From assembly GCA_022496785.1 (NCBI GenBank), contig SNAP01000008.1, positions 1-64,000 on the forward strand: a stretch of 64,000 nt of DNA, given 5' to 3'. The translations under genes and the position numbers were made by a program. Below are positions 1 through 8,800 of the stretch, piece by piece. Source of the stretch: Marinilabiliaceae bacterium JC040. Its GTDB lineage: Bacteria; Bacteroidota; Bacteroidia; Bacteroidales; Marinifilaceae. Within the stretch, counting starts at the first letter, position 1. Every line of letters starts with the position of its first letter. The notes under the pieces were generated by a model. That model was not told the DNA's origin. It saw nothing but the letters and a program-made list of their open reading frames with translations, and made no database searches.

Positions 1-57
1 AATTCTTTTAAAGCTGGGAAATGTGGAGCTAAATTAGATCAACATCATAAGTTTTAG
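1..57 (+). pseudogene. C-terminal end of an ORF cut by the window edge, possible toxin tail
   Basis: An open frame enters from the left edge and ends with TAG at 55-57, encoding NSFKAGKCGAKLDQHHKF. Only 18 residues are visible, so no family can be assigned. Its position directly before a putative immunity gene and next to Rhs remnants suggests the end of a polymorphic-toxin tip. That is inference from context, and the frame could be a chance opening. Confidence 0.25.
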
Positions 58-196
58 TTGTGATAGGTAAAATGATGTCTAATAAAGATTTCTAAAAACT
101 CTCCACCTCTAAATACCGTTCGTTTTTAGGATGATAAATATGATTTAAAGTTTTACTATTTATTTTAGTAAATAACTTTCTTAATTTTATAAATAA
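54..196. repeat. Imperfect direct repeat, copy 1 (degenerate copy of the glsB 3' end)
   Basis: This stretch matches 2208-2349 over nearly its whole length with scattered substitutions; shared blocks include TTAGTTGTGATA, AATAAAGATTTCTAAAAAC, CTAAATAC and AATAACTTTCT. In the second copy the sequence covers the last codons of the glsB-like gene plus its terminator hairpin. Here the hairpin is eroded and there is no gene. It looks like a relic of duplication or of insertion at the 3' end of glsB. Confidence 0.7.
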
Positions 197-685
197 ATGA
201 AAAAATTAGAAGCAGAAAAGGTTAAGGAAATTTTGAGTCCTTTTGACAATTTAGATGACATATTAGAATTGGAGATTCCTCGATTAGAGTTGGGATATAG
301 AACATTAGCAGTTGGAACTTTTGATCATTGGTTAAGTCATGAAGAATATGATGAGAAATTAGATATGTTTGATAACCAGGATATAAAAGATCTTGAGAAT
401 AGAGCTAAACTATTATCTAGTTTCCCAGAAATTTACCTGTATGAATCAGATAGAGATGATGATTATAGAGATGTTTTATATGAAATGGAAAATTCATATA
501 ATTATATTTTATCATCTCTAAAAAAAGGATACATATTATGGTTTATAACAGTAAATCCTTATATGATCATTAATATCTCTCCAGATTTGACAGATATGTA
601 CTTTATACCTAATTCAAGTGATTTTGAAGCTTTAAAACAAAAAGTAAAGGAAAATAATTTGAAATGTTTTGAGAATTATCGTTAA
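197..685 (+). CDS. Putative immunity-type protein, copy 1 (unknown family)
   Basis: I do not recognise the family. The 162-residue product is acidic, soluble (no signal peptide or membrane segment) and nearly identical to the product at 1632-2123: in the first 82 residues only five positions differ, while residues about 83-100 vary in sequence and length. Similarity continues into the 3' flank (to about 735), so gene and downstream DNA were duplicated together. It stands beside frameshifted Rhs-core sequence and follows a possible toxin end at 57. Small acidic genes in such positions usually encode immunity proteins for Rhs or other polymorphic toxins; here that is inferred from context only. 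Confidence 0.6.
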   Translation: MKKLEAEKVKEILSPFDNLDDILELEIPRLELGYRTLAVGTFDHWLSHEEYDEKLDMFDNQDIKDLENRAKLLSSFPEIYLYESDRDDDYRDVLYEMENSYNYILSSLKKGYILWFITVNPYMIINISPDLTDMYFIPNSSDFEALKQKVKENNLKCFENYR

Positions 686-766
686 TAAAATATTACTACT
701 AATGAAAAGTTTTAAATCAATATTACCTAATCTTATTAAGACTTAGATGCTTTTACATATAGAAAA

Positions 767-1160
767 GTACTCTTAATCAATAGTACTTTTTGTCTTCATT
801 ATGGATATTGTAAGAATAATCCAATTAGTAATGTAGATGAAGAATGAGTATGGGCTGTAGTAGGTGCTGCTTTTGATTATTGTTTACAGGTTTATGATAA
901 TTATCAATCTTCAGGTAAATTGGGATATTGCTAAGAGTAAGAATTTAACTAAAGCAAATAATTCTGTTAAAAGTTCTAATTTAAAGTCTAAGTCAAAACT
1001 TCCTATGGAAGCTTTCAAGAAATTTGATGATGCTAAAATGCATTTGTCATTAACTAAAGGATTAAATAAAACAGTTGGTAAAGTGAATTCAAATGTAATA
1101 TCAACAGCGATAGGTACGACAACAGCAAGAATGATTAAAAAAGAAGATGAAAAAACATAA
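767..1160 (+). pseudogene. Rhs-family core end plus variable tip, frameshifted
   Basis: One frame (about 767-934) reads LHYGYCKNNPISNVDEE, a TGA stop at 845-847, then VWAVVGAAFDYCLQVYDNY, ending at a TAA at 932-934. This resembles the end of an Rhs core (YGYCxNNPxxxVDPDG followed by WAxxxGAA) with DPDG decayed. The reading then continues in another frame with NWDIAKSKNLTKANNSVKSS and runs to a TGA ending at 1160. At least one stop and one frameshift break the gene and no upstream core remains, so it is a remnant. The 3' end overlaps the next gene by 14 bases, the usual toxin-immunity spacing. Confidence 0.55.
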
Positions 1161-1476
1161 TAAAAAAGATAATAAAAAATCAGTTTTAAATGTATTAATA
1201 TTTTTTAGTATTATTACTCTACTTGCTATTGCAGCAATTCGAAAGAATCATTATATGAAAACGTCCGATGTATGTATTGGAATAGTTACAAGAGTTGGAT
1301 ATTCTGGAGGAAGTCGAATTGGAAATAAAGGATGTTATTTTAGATTTTCATCTCAAAATAAGATATATTCTGGGTATTCTATAATCCCAAGTGGTTTCAA
1401 AGTCAAAGTTGGGGATTCGGTTAGAATTAGGTATAGTACAGTGAAACCGAATATTTCTGACGTGATGTTTGAATAA
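1147..1476 (+). CDS. Small membrane protein downstream of Rhs remnant
   Basis: The 109-residue product has a lysine-rich N-terminus, one hydrophobic segment at about residues 13-31 and a C-terminal domain that looks like a small beta fold (CIGIVTRVG, GCYFRFSSQNKIYSGY, VGDSVRIRYS). The pattern is reminiscent of DUF3592-like small membrane proteins, but I cannot assign it firmly. The gene starts inside the last codons of the Rhs remnant (ATGAAAAAACATAA), suggesting coupling with the former toxin frame. A role as membrane-anchored immunity protein is possible and inferred only from position. Confidence 0.5.
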   Translation: MKKHNKKDNKKSVLNVLIFFSIITLLAIAAIRKNHYMKTSDVCIGIVTRVGYSGGSRIGNKGCYFRFSSQNKIYSGYSIIPSGFKVKVGDSVRIRYSTVKPNISDVMFE

Positions 1477-1624
1477 AAAAAGATAAGTATTCTAAAAAAA
1501 ATAATTATATGCATTCTGAAAAAGCTTATAATTTTTGGAAAATGATAGACGATATAATAAAAAGTCATTAAGAGATAATTCTGTAAATGCAAATAGGGGG
1601 ACTAAAAAGATCCCGCAAAGGTAA
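1477..1624 (+). pseudogene. Toxin-tail remnant before immunity copy 2
   Basis: Two overlapping frames carry protein-like text without a start: one reads MHSEKAYNFWKMIDDIIKSH, and another, closed by TAA at 1622-1624, reads YNKKSLRDNSVNANRGTKKI and PQR. A frameshift would join them. The second frame stops 7 bases before the ATG of the second putative immunity gene, as a toxin gene would. Assignment as a decayed toxin end is inference. Confidence 0.3.
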
Positions 1625-1631
1625 TGAATAA

Positions 1632-2123
1632 ATGAAAAAATTAGAAGAAGAAAAGGTTAAGGAAATTTTGAGTCCTTTTGACAATTTATATGACGTATTA
1701 GAATTGGAGATTCCTCGATTAGAGTTGGGATATAGAACATTAGCAGTTGGAACTTTTGATCATTGGTTAAGTTATGAAGAATATTATGAGAAATTAGATA
1801 TGTTTGATAACCAAGATATAAAAGATCTTGAAAATAGAGCTAAGCTATTATCTAGTTTCCCAGAAATTTACCTTTATGATACTGATAAGTATGATGATTC
1901 TCACATCTTGTATGAAATAGAAAAGGAGAAATTGTATAATTATATTTTATCATCTTTAAAAAAAGAACATATCTTATGGTTCGTAACAGTAAATCCTTAT
2001 ATGGTTATTAATATTACTTCAGATTTGACAGATATGTACTATATACCTAATTCTAGTGATTTTGAACCTTTAAAACAAAAAGTAAAGGAGAATGATTTGA
2101 AATGTTTTGAGAGTTATTATTAG
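1632..2123 (+). CDS. Putative immunity-type protein, copy 2 (unknown family)
   Basis: The 163-residue paralogue of the gene at 197-685 has the same start (MKKLE, then KVKEILSPFDNL) and the same core (LELGYRTLAVGTFDHWLS, FDNQDIKDLENRAKLLSSFP, TVNPYM). Divergence is concentrated around residues 83-100 (YDTDKYDDSH against YESDRDDDYR). It has no signal peptide or membrane segment. It immediately follows a decayed frame ending in TKKIPQR. Two related immunity genes with a diverging patch suit serial capture or duplication at a toxin tip, but no function can be demonstrated from sequence. Confidence 0.6.
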   Translation: MKKLEEEKVKEILSPFDNLYDVLELEIPRLELGYRTLAVGTFDHWLSYEEYYEKLDMFDNQDIKDLENRAKLLSSFPEIYLYDTDKYDDSHILYEIEKEKLYNYILSSLKKEHILWFVTVNPYMVINITSDLTDMYYIPNSSDFEPLKQKVKENDLKCFESYY

Positions 2124-2207
2124 TAAAACATTATTACTGATGAAATGTTCTAAATCAATATTACCTAATGGAGTTAAGAGTTAGATATTTTGAAATATAA
2201 AGAATTA

Positions 2208-2349
2208 TTAGTTGTGATATGTAAAATGCAATCCAATAAAGATTTCTAAAAACAAACCCCCTAAATACAATTAGTATTTAGGGGGTTAAAGATTATTTTA
2301 AAGTCTTACTTTTTATTTTTGTGAATAACTTTCTCAATTTTATTAATAA
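2208..2349. repeat. Imperfect direct repeat, copy 2 (includes glsB 3' end)
   Basis: Partner of 54-196. It spans the terminal codons of the minus-strand acyltransferase gene (stop at 2306-2308), the intact terminator hairpin and about 50 bases beyond. Because this copy contains functional sequence it is probably the parent and the copy at 54-196 the derivative. Confidence 0.7.
2250..2287 (-). terminator. Rho-independent terminator of the glsA-glsB operon
   Basis: A perfect 14-bp stem (2255-2268 with 2274-2287) around a 5-base loop, with a C5/G5 core. On the minus strand it is followed by TTTTTAG. It lies 19 bases after the glsB stop codon. Confidence 0.8.
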
Positions 2350-3292
2350 TTGGAAGTTTCTTGATTTTTATATGAGGTAGATATGTTGCAATATGTCTTG
2401 CCTTTTTAGTTTCATATATCTCATCTAATTTAATCATTATTCCAGTCTCTTCTACATTTCCAAAGAAAGAGTTAAGTGCGGTTCCAAATGTTCTCATAGA
2501 TGGAGATAAATTCATATAAGCATTTACTAAAGGAGGAATATTTTCCCCTTTATCTCTTACTAATCTAGATAATATTTTATAATCTGCTTTATAATCATTA
2601 CCACGGAAATGATGTTTTATTGCATTCTCATCAATGTTTAAATTGATAGGATTATATGGCTTAAGTAGATTATCAGGATCGTTGAAATATAATTTCATAA
2701 AGTATAAAATTAAATCCCTTGCTTCTATATTAAAGCTTGTGTACATAGTGACTTTACCAAAGAAATACTCTATATCGGGATTGTCTACCGTTAAAGCTCC
2801 TAATCCATCCCATAGGTTGTCTAGTGCATAAAGACTTTTACGTCCCATATCACGAGATTGATACATTGGTTGAACAAATGAACGTCCAAGTTCAATAGTC
2901 TTGTTTAAATATATGTCTTTAAATTTATCAGAGAATTCAAATAATCTACTTGTAGCAAGATAATCTATTTGATCTTTATTTACTTTACTAGCGTTAAAGA
3001 ATCTATATCCTCCAATTATGTTTTGATCTTTAGGATCCCAAACAATAAGTTGTTCGTATGGAATGTCGGCTGTGTCAAATTTGTCAATATCTACATCTTT
3101 ACCTGTACCTCCACCTGCTGATCTGAAAGTAAGTTCTCTCAGTCTTCCAACTTCTTGCATAAGAATAGGTGATTGTTTAGCAGTAAAACAGTATATCTCG
3201 TTTCCTCCTTTATTCGTTTTTCTAACAAAAATATCAGAAGTTAATTCACCAATAATATCTTCTTTCTTTGTTGGTCTAGCAACAGCTTTCAT
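2306..3292 (-). CDS. glsB: Glycine N-acyltransferase-like protein (GlsB/OlsB, GNAT fold)
   Basis: The 328-residue product matches the hemolysin/OlsB-like N-acyltransferase group with an acyl-homoserine-lactone-synthase-like GNAT fold. Visible marks are the VGRLRELTFRSAGGGTG segment near residue 50, IGGYRFF near 92, ELGRSFVQP near 136 and the following dimetal-free GNAT core. In Bacteroides, GlsB joins a 3-hydroxy fatty acid to glycine to make commendamide, the precursor of glycine and serine-glycine lipids, and works with an O-acyltransferase. Here the partner lies directly upstream with a 2-base gap, supporting this role. The substrate (glycine rather than ornithine) is inferred from phylum practice. 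The lysine-rich C-terminus is typical of membrane-surface association. Confidence 0.8.
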   Translation of the reverse strand: MKAVARPTKKEDIIGELTSDIFVRKTNKGGNEIYCFTAKQSPILMQEVGRLRELTFRSAGGGTGKDVDIDKFDTADIPYEQLIVWDPKDQNIIGGYRFFNASKVNKDQIDYLATSRLFEFSDKFKDIYLNKTIELGRSFVQPMYQSRDMGRKSLYALDNLWDGLGALTVDNPDIEYFFGKVTMYTSFNIEARDLILYFMKLYFNDPDNLLKPYNPINLNIDENAIKHHFRGNDYKADYKILSRLVRDKGENIPPLVNAYMNLSPSMRTFGTALNSFFGNVEETGIMIKLDEIYETKKARHIATYLPHIKIKKLPIINKIEKVIHKNKK

Positions 3293-3294
3293 AT

Positions 3295-4122
3295 TTAAAT
3301 GTTTAAAGAGTGTACAATGTTTTTAATAGTTTGTGCCCATTTTTTATGCGACTTAGATTTATCAATTGATTCAATTGATATCTTTTCTCCAAATGTTATT
3401 TCAAATGTTTTGTTTCTGTGTTTAGAAAATTCAGCTATTAGATATAACATTTCAATATTTGCCTTTATTCCTAATAGCTTACGTATGTTTGCAAGATTGT
3501 AAAAAAAGTTTGAGTTCCTACCACTTACATGAACTGGTATAATGTCTCGATTTGAACTTTTTGCTTTTGTTATAAATGTCTTTTTCCATTCAAGATCTTC
3601 TATCTTTCCTTTTTTTCTTCTTGATACTAAGCCTGCTGGAAAGATTATTATTTGCTTATCCGAATTGAATGCGTTATTTAGTGATTCTGCTGCATCCTTT
3701 GCTTGTGCACCATGTTTGTTTATTGGTGTGAATATATTATTTAAATTCTTTACATTTAGTAATATGTCGTTTACTGGAAATGCTAAATCGAATTTTTTCC
3801 CTAATAAAGCTATAAGAATTATTCCATCTGCTCCTCCTAATGGATGGTTTGAGGCAAATACAAATCGTCCATCTGTTAGAATATTTTCTGGATTTTTTAT
3901 TTTGACTTTTATATTAAGATACTTTAGTACTTGTTGTGCAAAATCAACTCCTTTAAGATGGTCATATGTAGAGAAGAAATAGTTAACTTCGTCGATATGG
4001 GTAACCTTGTTTAAATATGAATAAATAAAGCCTGGTATTTTTTTTGCTAAAGAAGGATTCTTTTTTAAGAAAAGATTCTTAATGACAATAGGTTTAAATT
4101 TTGTATCTTTATTTTCAGTCAT
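3295..4122 (-). CDS. glsA: PlsC-family O-acyltransferase, glycine-lipid second step (GlsA-like)
   Basis: A lysophospholipid acyltransferase-type protein: the catalytic HX5D block reads NHPLGGADG, followed by FPAGLVSRR and a C-terminal VHVSGRNSNFF segment. GlsA-type enzymes acylate the 3-hydroxyl of N-acyl-glycine. The open frame extends to 4278, but I place the start at ATG 4120-4122 (MTENKD). The extra 52 residues are low-complexity, the longer form would nearly abut the trpS start, and a TAAATTTG promoter element at 4150-4157 lies between the two candidate starts. The gene forms a two-gene operon with the N-acyltransferase downstream, divergent from trpS. Confidence 0.78.
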   Translation of the reverse strand: MTENKDTKFKPIVIKNLFLKKNPSLAKKIPGFIYSYLNKVTHIDEVNYFFSTYDHLKGVDFAQQVLKYLNIKVKIKNPENILTDGRFVFASNHPLGGADGIILIALLGKKFDLAFPVNDILLNVKNLNNIFTPINKHGAQAKDAAESLNNAFNSDKQIIIFPAGLVSRRKKGKIEDLEWKKTFITKAKSSNRDIIPVHVSGRNSNFFYNLANIRKLLGIKANIEMLYLIAEFSKHRNKTFEITFGEKISIESIDKSKSHKKWAQTIKNIVHSLNI

Positions 4123-4149
4123 AGTAATAGTATTAAATAATTGTTGGAG

Positions 4150-4157
4150 CAAATTTA
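4150..4157 (-). promoter_or_regulatory. Candidate -7 element for glsA-glsB
   Basis: CAAATTTA on the plus strand reads TAAATTTG on the minus strand, a full match to the Bacteroidetes TAnnTTTG element. It would start transcription about 20 bases before ATG 4122. No clear -33 TTTG is present. Confidence 0.4.
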
Positions 4158-4265
4158 CAAAAAACAATTCATCTTTATTTTTAATGCTTAATATTAGTGC
4201 ATTAAGAATATAAAAAATGTAGTCAAAAGTATAATAAGAATCTTTAAAATGGTATTTTTGTATTA

Positions 4266-4273
4266 TAAATTTG
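4266..4273 (+). promoter_or_regulatory. Candidate -7 element for trpS-ruvA-sprA
   Basis: TAAATTTG matches TAnnTTTG and lies 24 bases before the trpS ATG. The -33 region is weak. Confidence 0.4.
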
Positions 4274-4297
4274 TACAAATACTAAAATATAAAGGAA

Positions 4298-5281
4298 ATG
4301 GAAAAAGTAATAAGTGGAATAAGACCTACTGGGAATTTACATCTAGGTAATTATTTTGGAGCAGTAAAGAATTTTCTTCGTATGCAAGAAGATTATGATA
4401 GTATGTTTTTTATTGCTGACTGGCATTCTCTTACAACTCATCCAAATCCAGAGAATATTCAAAAGAATGCAAGAATAATTTTAGCTGAATATTTAGCTTG
4501 TGGCTTGAAACCAGAATTGTCTCCTATTTATATCCAATCGGATGTTAAGGAAGTTCTAGAGTTATATCTTTTCTTAAATATGAATGCTTATTTAGGAGAA
4601 TTGGAAAGAACAACTTCTTTTAAGGATAAAGCTAGAAAACAACCTAATAATGTTAATGCAGGTTTGTTAACTTATCCTACTCTGATGGCTGCTGATATCT
4701 TAATTCATAGAGCAGAAAAAGTGCCTGTGGGTAAAGATCAAGAGCAAAATATGGAGATGGCTAGAAAATTTGCTAAACGTTTCAATCATACTTATGGTGA
4801 AGAAATTTTCCCAATACCTCAATCTTTCTCTTTCTCTGGAGAAATGATTAAAATTCCAGGTTTAGATGGTTCAGGTAAAATGGGTAAGTCGGAAGGTAAT
4901 TGTATCTATCTTAAAGATGATGAAAAAACTATTAAGAAAAAAGTTATGAAAGCTGTAACTGATGGTGGACCTTCTTCTTTGAATTCTGAAAAACCTGAAG
5001 TGATTCAAAATTTATTTACCTTTATGGAAATTGTATCTAGCCCTGATACTTTTGAATATTTTAATGATAAATGGAATTCTTGTGAAATCCGTTATGGTGA
5101 TATGAAAAAGCAATTAGCTGAAGATATTAATAAATATTGTGCTCCTATTAGAGAGGGTATAGAATATTATTCTAATAATGATGCTCTTCTTGATAGAATT
5201 GCTAAAGAGGGTGCTGAGAAAGCTAGAGAAAGTGCTCAAGAGACTTTAAAATTAGTTAGAAAAGTAATAGGTTTTAAATAG
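4298..5281 (+). CDS. trpS: Tryptophan--tRNA ligase
   Basis: A class I aminoacyl-tRNA synthetase of 327 residues, the normal bacterial length. The HIGH-type signature is HLGN at residues 15-18 after GIRPTGN, and the KMSKS-type loop is KMGKS at 194-198. The TYPTLMAADIL and VGKDQEQNMEMAR blocks are typical of TrpRS and form the adenylate and tryptophan pocket. The enzyme charges tRNA-Trp in the cytoplasm. The stop codon TAG shares its G with the GTG start of ruvA. No T-box or leader-peptide structure is visible in the short leader. Confidence 0.97.
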   Translation: MEKVISGIRPTGNLHLGNYFGAVKNFLRMQEDYDSMFFIADWHSLTTHPNPENIQKNARIILAEYLACGLKPELSPIYIQSDVKEVLELYLFLNMNAYLGELERTTSFKDKARKQPNNVNAGLLTYPTLMAADILIHRAEKVPVGKDQEQNMEMARKFAKRFNHTYGEEIFPIPQSFSFSGEMIKIPGLDGSGKMGKSEGNCIYLKDDEKTIKKKVMKAVTDGGPSSLNSEKPEVIQNLFTFMEIVSSPDTFEYFNDKWNSCEIRYGDMKKQLAEDINKYCAPIREGIEYYSNNDALLDRIAKEGAEKARESAQETLKLVRKVIGFK

Positions 5282-5865
5282 TGTACGAATATATTACAGG
5301 AAAAATTGAAGAATTATCTCCTACTTATGTAGTGATAGATTGTAATGGTATAGGATATATTTTAAATATATCTTTAACAACCTATTCTAAAATTCAAGAT
5401 ACTAAAGAACCAAGAATAAAACTATATGTGCATCAGATTATTAAAGATGATGCACATTCGTTCTTCGGTTTTAAAGAGACTAGAGAGAGAGAATTGTTTA
5501 GGCAATTGATAACTGTGTCGGGTATAGGTGCTAATACGGCAAGAATGATTCTATCTTCAATGTCTCCAGATGAAGTTGTTTTAGCTATTAGTACAGATAA
5601 TGTGAATGCTATTAAATCGGTTAAGGGAATCGGTATTAAAACAGCTCAAAAGGTTATAATTGAATTAAAAGATAAAATAAATAAAGATACTAATATCAAA
5701 GTAGAGCTTAAAACAGATAATCCTTATAAGGAGGAAGCTGAGGCTGCATTGATTATGCTAGGTTTTACTAAAAATGATGTTAAAAAAGTTATAACAAAAA
5801 TACTATCGAAAGAAGATGTGAATTCGGTAGGTGAATTGGTAAAATTATCATTGAAACAATTATAA
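5281..5865 (+). CDS. ruvA: Holliday junction branch migration protein RuvA
   Basis: The 194-residue product has the N-terminal OB-fold start YEYITGKIEELSPTYVVID, two helix-hairpin-helix motifs (TVSGIGANTARMILSSM near residue 76 and SVKGIGIKTAQKVIIELKDK near 111) and the C-terminal domain III that regulates RuvB. RuvA tetramers bind four-way junctions and load the RuvB motor. The start is GTG, overlapping the trpS stop (TAGTG), so translation is probably coupled. It precedes sprA, an arrangement common in Bacteroidota. Confidence 0.96.
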   Translation: MYEYITGKIEELSPTYVVIDCNGIGYILNISLTTYSKIQDTKEPRIKLYVHQIIKDDAHSFFGFKETRERELFRQLITVSGIGANTARMILSSMSPDEVVLAISTDNVNAIKSVKGIGIKTAQKVIIELKDKINKDTNIKVELKTDNPYKEEAEAALIMLGFTKNDVKKVITKILSKEDVNSVGELVKLSLKQL

Positions 5866-5878
5866 AATAGTTTTATTA

Positions 5879-8800
5879 TTGTATAGATTAATCACATATA
5901 TATTCATTATGACTCTTTTTTCGGTAAATGTTAAAGGAGCAAAGAATTATTGTGAAAAAATACAAGAAGACACTATTAGAAAGTCTAATGATTCTGAGGA
6001 TCTTTATAAAAAATCGGTTTTAGAAAAATTTATTAAGAGAGATACTTCGAATAAGAGAAAATCGTATCTTTTCTCAAATAAATCTTTATATAAAAAGGAA
6101 AGTAAGTATAATTATAAAGATAGATTGTTCTATTCCGAATCGAGAATCAATCCTAATTTAAGTCTTAGAAAAGTAGAAATTTTAAGTCTAACAAATTATC
6201 TGAAAAAAGGTAATGGTATTACTTTAAGTAATTATTGGAGAAATAAAAGTATTGAAGAATCTGGACTGTCTGTTAATAATAATAAATTTGCAAGTAAGAC
6301 TTTTGGTACTAAACTATTTGATGCTCTATTCGGTTCTAATAAAATTGTAATTCATCCTAGAGGTACTGCTGAATTAAGTCTGGGTGTGAAGATTATTAAT
6401 GTTGAGAATCCTACACTACCAGAGAGTTTAAGAAAGAGTGTCTTGATGGATTTCCACGAGAATCTACAAATGAATGTTGTGGGGTCGATTGGTGATAGAT
6501 TGAAATTAGATATAAATTACAATACCCAAGCGACTTTTGATGTTGAGAACAATGTGAAACTTTCATACGATTCTAAGGATGATGATATAATTCAAAGTAT
6601 TGAAGCTGGTAATGTTTCTATGCCTTTGTCTGGAACTTTAATAAGAGGTGGGCAGAATCTTTTTGGTTTTAAAACAAGACTTAAATTCGGAGATCTTAAT
6701 ATAACGACTTTGTTTTCTCAACAAAAAGGAGAGACTTCTGTAATTAATCTTGAAAAGGGTGCTCAACAAAAGGAGTTTGAACTGTATGCTTCTAAGTATG
6801 ATGCTAATAGACATTTCTTCCTTTCAAATTATTTTGTTGATAAGTTTGAGACTTCTCTGTCTCAATTACCTCTTGTGAATTCTGATATCAAGATTACAAA
6901 ACTAGAGGTCTGGGTGACTAATAAGAATTCAAAATTCGATAAAGCTAGAAATATTCTTGCATTAACTAATTTAGGTGAAAGTAAGAATTCTGTTAATAAT
7001 ATATATAACCTACCTGATAATAATTCAAATAATCTTTATTCAAGTATAGAATCTAATTCTTCTTTGCGTGATATTCAACAAGTGAATGCTGTTATGCAAT
7101 CGTTGGGATATAATGCAATCTACGATTTTGAGAAAGTGGAAAGTGCTAGAATGCTAGACCAAACAGAGTATGTGTTTAATGATAGATTGGGATTTATATC
7201 ATTAAATACAGCACTTAATGCAGATGAAGTTTTGGCTGTAGCTTATGAATATACTTTGAGAGATGGAACTATAAAAAGAGTAGGTGAATTAACCACAGAT
7301 GGACCAAGTTCTCCAAGTGTTTTGTATTTAAAGATGTTGAAATCTACTGTCCTTAGTGAGAAGATGCCTCATTGGAGATTGATGATGAAGAATGTTTATA
7401 ATATTGGTTCTTATGGTGCAAAACCAGAAGATTTTGTTTTAAATGTTCTTTTCAAGGATGATGTTGTAGGTACAGAATTAAATTATATAACAGTTATTGA
7501 CAACGTTGGTTCGAAAGGTAGAACGGAGAAAATTCTTTTGTCTTTATTGAATTTAGATAATCTGAATAGAAGATTAGATGCTGGTTCTGATGGACAATTT
7601 GATTATATAGAAGGTATTACCATTTTACCAACTAAAGGTAGAGTAATCTTTCCTTTACTTGAACCTTTTGGTAAATCGTTAAAGGATATTGTTCAGAAAA
7701 AATATAAGAGTAGTATTGATCCTAAATATCTATTCGAGGATATTTATACTAAACCTCAGTCTACTGCAATTCTTAATTCTCAGCAAGACAAATATATTCT
7801 TAAGGGGCATTATAAATCTACCAATAGTAATGAGATTCATTTAAATAATCCAAATATTCGTCCTGGAGGTGTGAAGGTTGTTGCAGGAAGTAGAGTATTA
7901 ACAGAAAATATCGATTATGTAGTGGATTATGCTATGGGATTGGTTAAGATATTAAATCAAGGAATATTGGAATCTGGAACTCCAATTCAAATATCTTCAG
8001 AAAGTAATTCTTTATTTTCTATGCAAACAAAAACTCTTATTGGAACTCATTTAGATTATAGAATAACAGATGATTTCCATTTAGGAGCTACAGTAATGCA
8101 TTTATCAGAAAGTCCTTTGACAGAAAAAGTACAGTTTGGACATGAACCAATTTCAAATACTGTTTGGGGTGTTAATGGTTCTTATTCTTCGGAATTTCCT
8201 CTCTTAACAAAATTGGTTGATGCTATTCCTTTTATTGATACTAAAGCTAAATCGAGAATTGATATTGAAGCAGAATTTGCTCAATTGATTCCAGGACACA
8301 ATAAAAATATAGGAAGAGTAGGTAATGCATATATTGATGATTTTGAGGGTAGTAAGATAACTATTAGTCTTAAAAGTCCATTATTGTGGCATTTGTCGAG
8401 TGTTCCTGAAGATGGTGTTATCTCTAATGCCAATCTTAAGAATGATATAAAAATAGGATATAGAAGAGCTAAAATTGCATGGTATACTGTAGATCCTTTA
8501 TTTTATAGAACAGAGGATCCAGCAATGCCATCTCATATTAAGAATGATAGAGATTTGCGTTCAGATCATTTTACCAGAGAGATAAGACAAACAGAATTGT
8601 TTCCTAATAAGGATGTTGCTGTTGGTACTTCAAATATTCTTTCTGCAATGAATATTGCTTTTTATCCTTCTGAAAGAGGTCCTTATAATTATAATGTAGA
8701 TGAATTAACTAAGGATGGTGAGTTGAATAATCCAGAGAAATCGTGGGGAGGTATAATGCGAAAGATCTCTAATAGTGATTTTGAAGCTTCAAATATTCAA

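Noticed and set aside
1353-1592. Minus-strand 79-residue frame in the toxin cassette
   Set aside because: It runs opposite the small membrane protein and a relic; the hydrophobic translation is what antisense AT-rich DNA gives and no start context is visible.
3063-3982. Plus-strand open frames opposite glsB and glsA
   Set aside because: They are antisense shadows of two genes with clear family motifs and contain no recognisable domain or start context.
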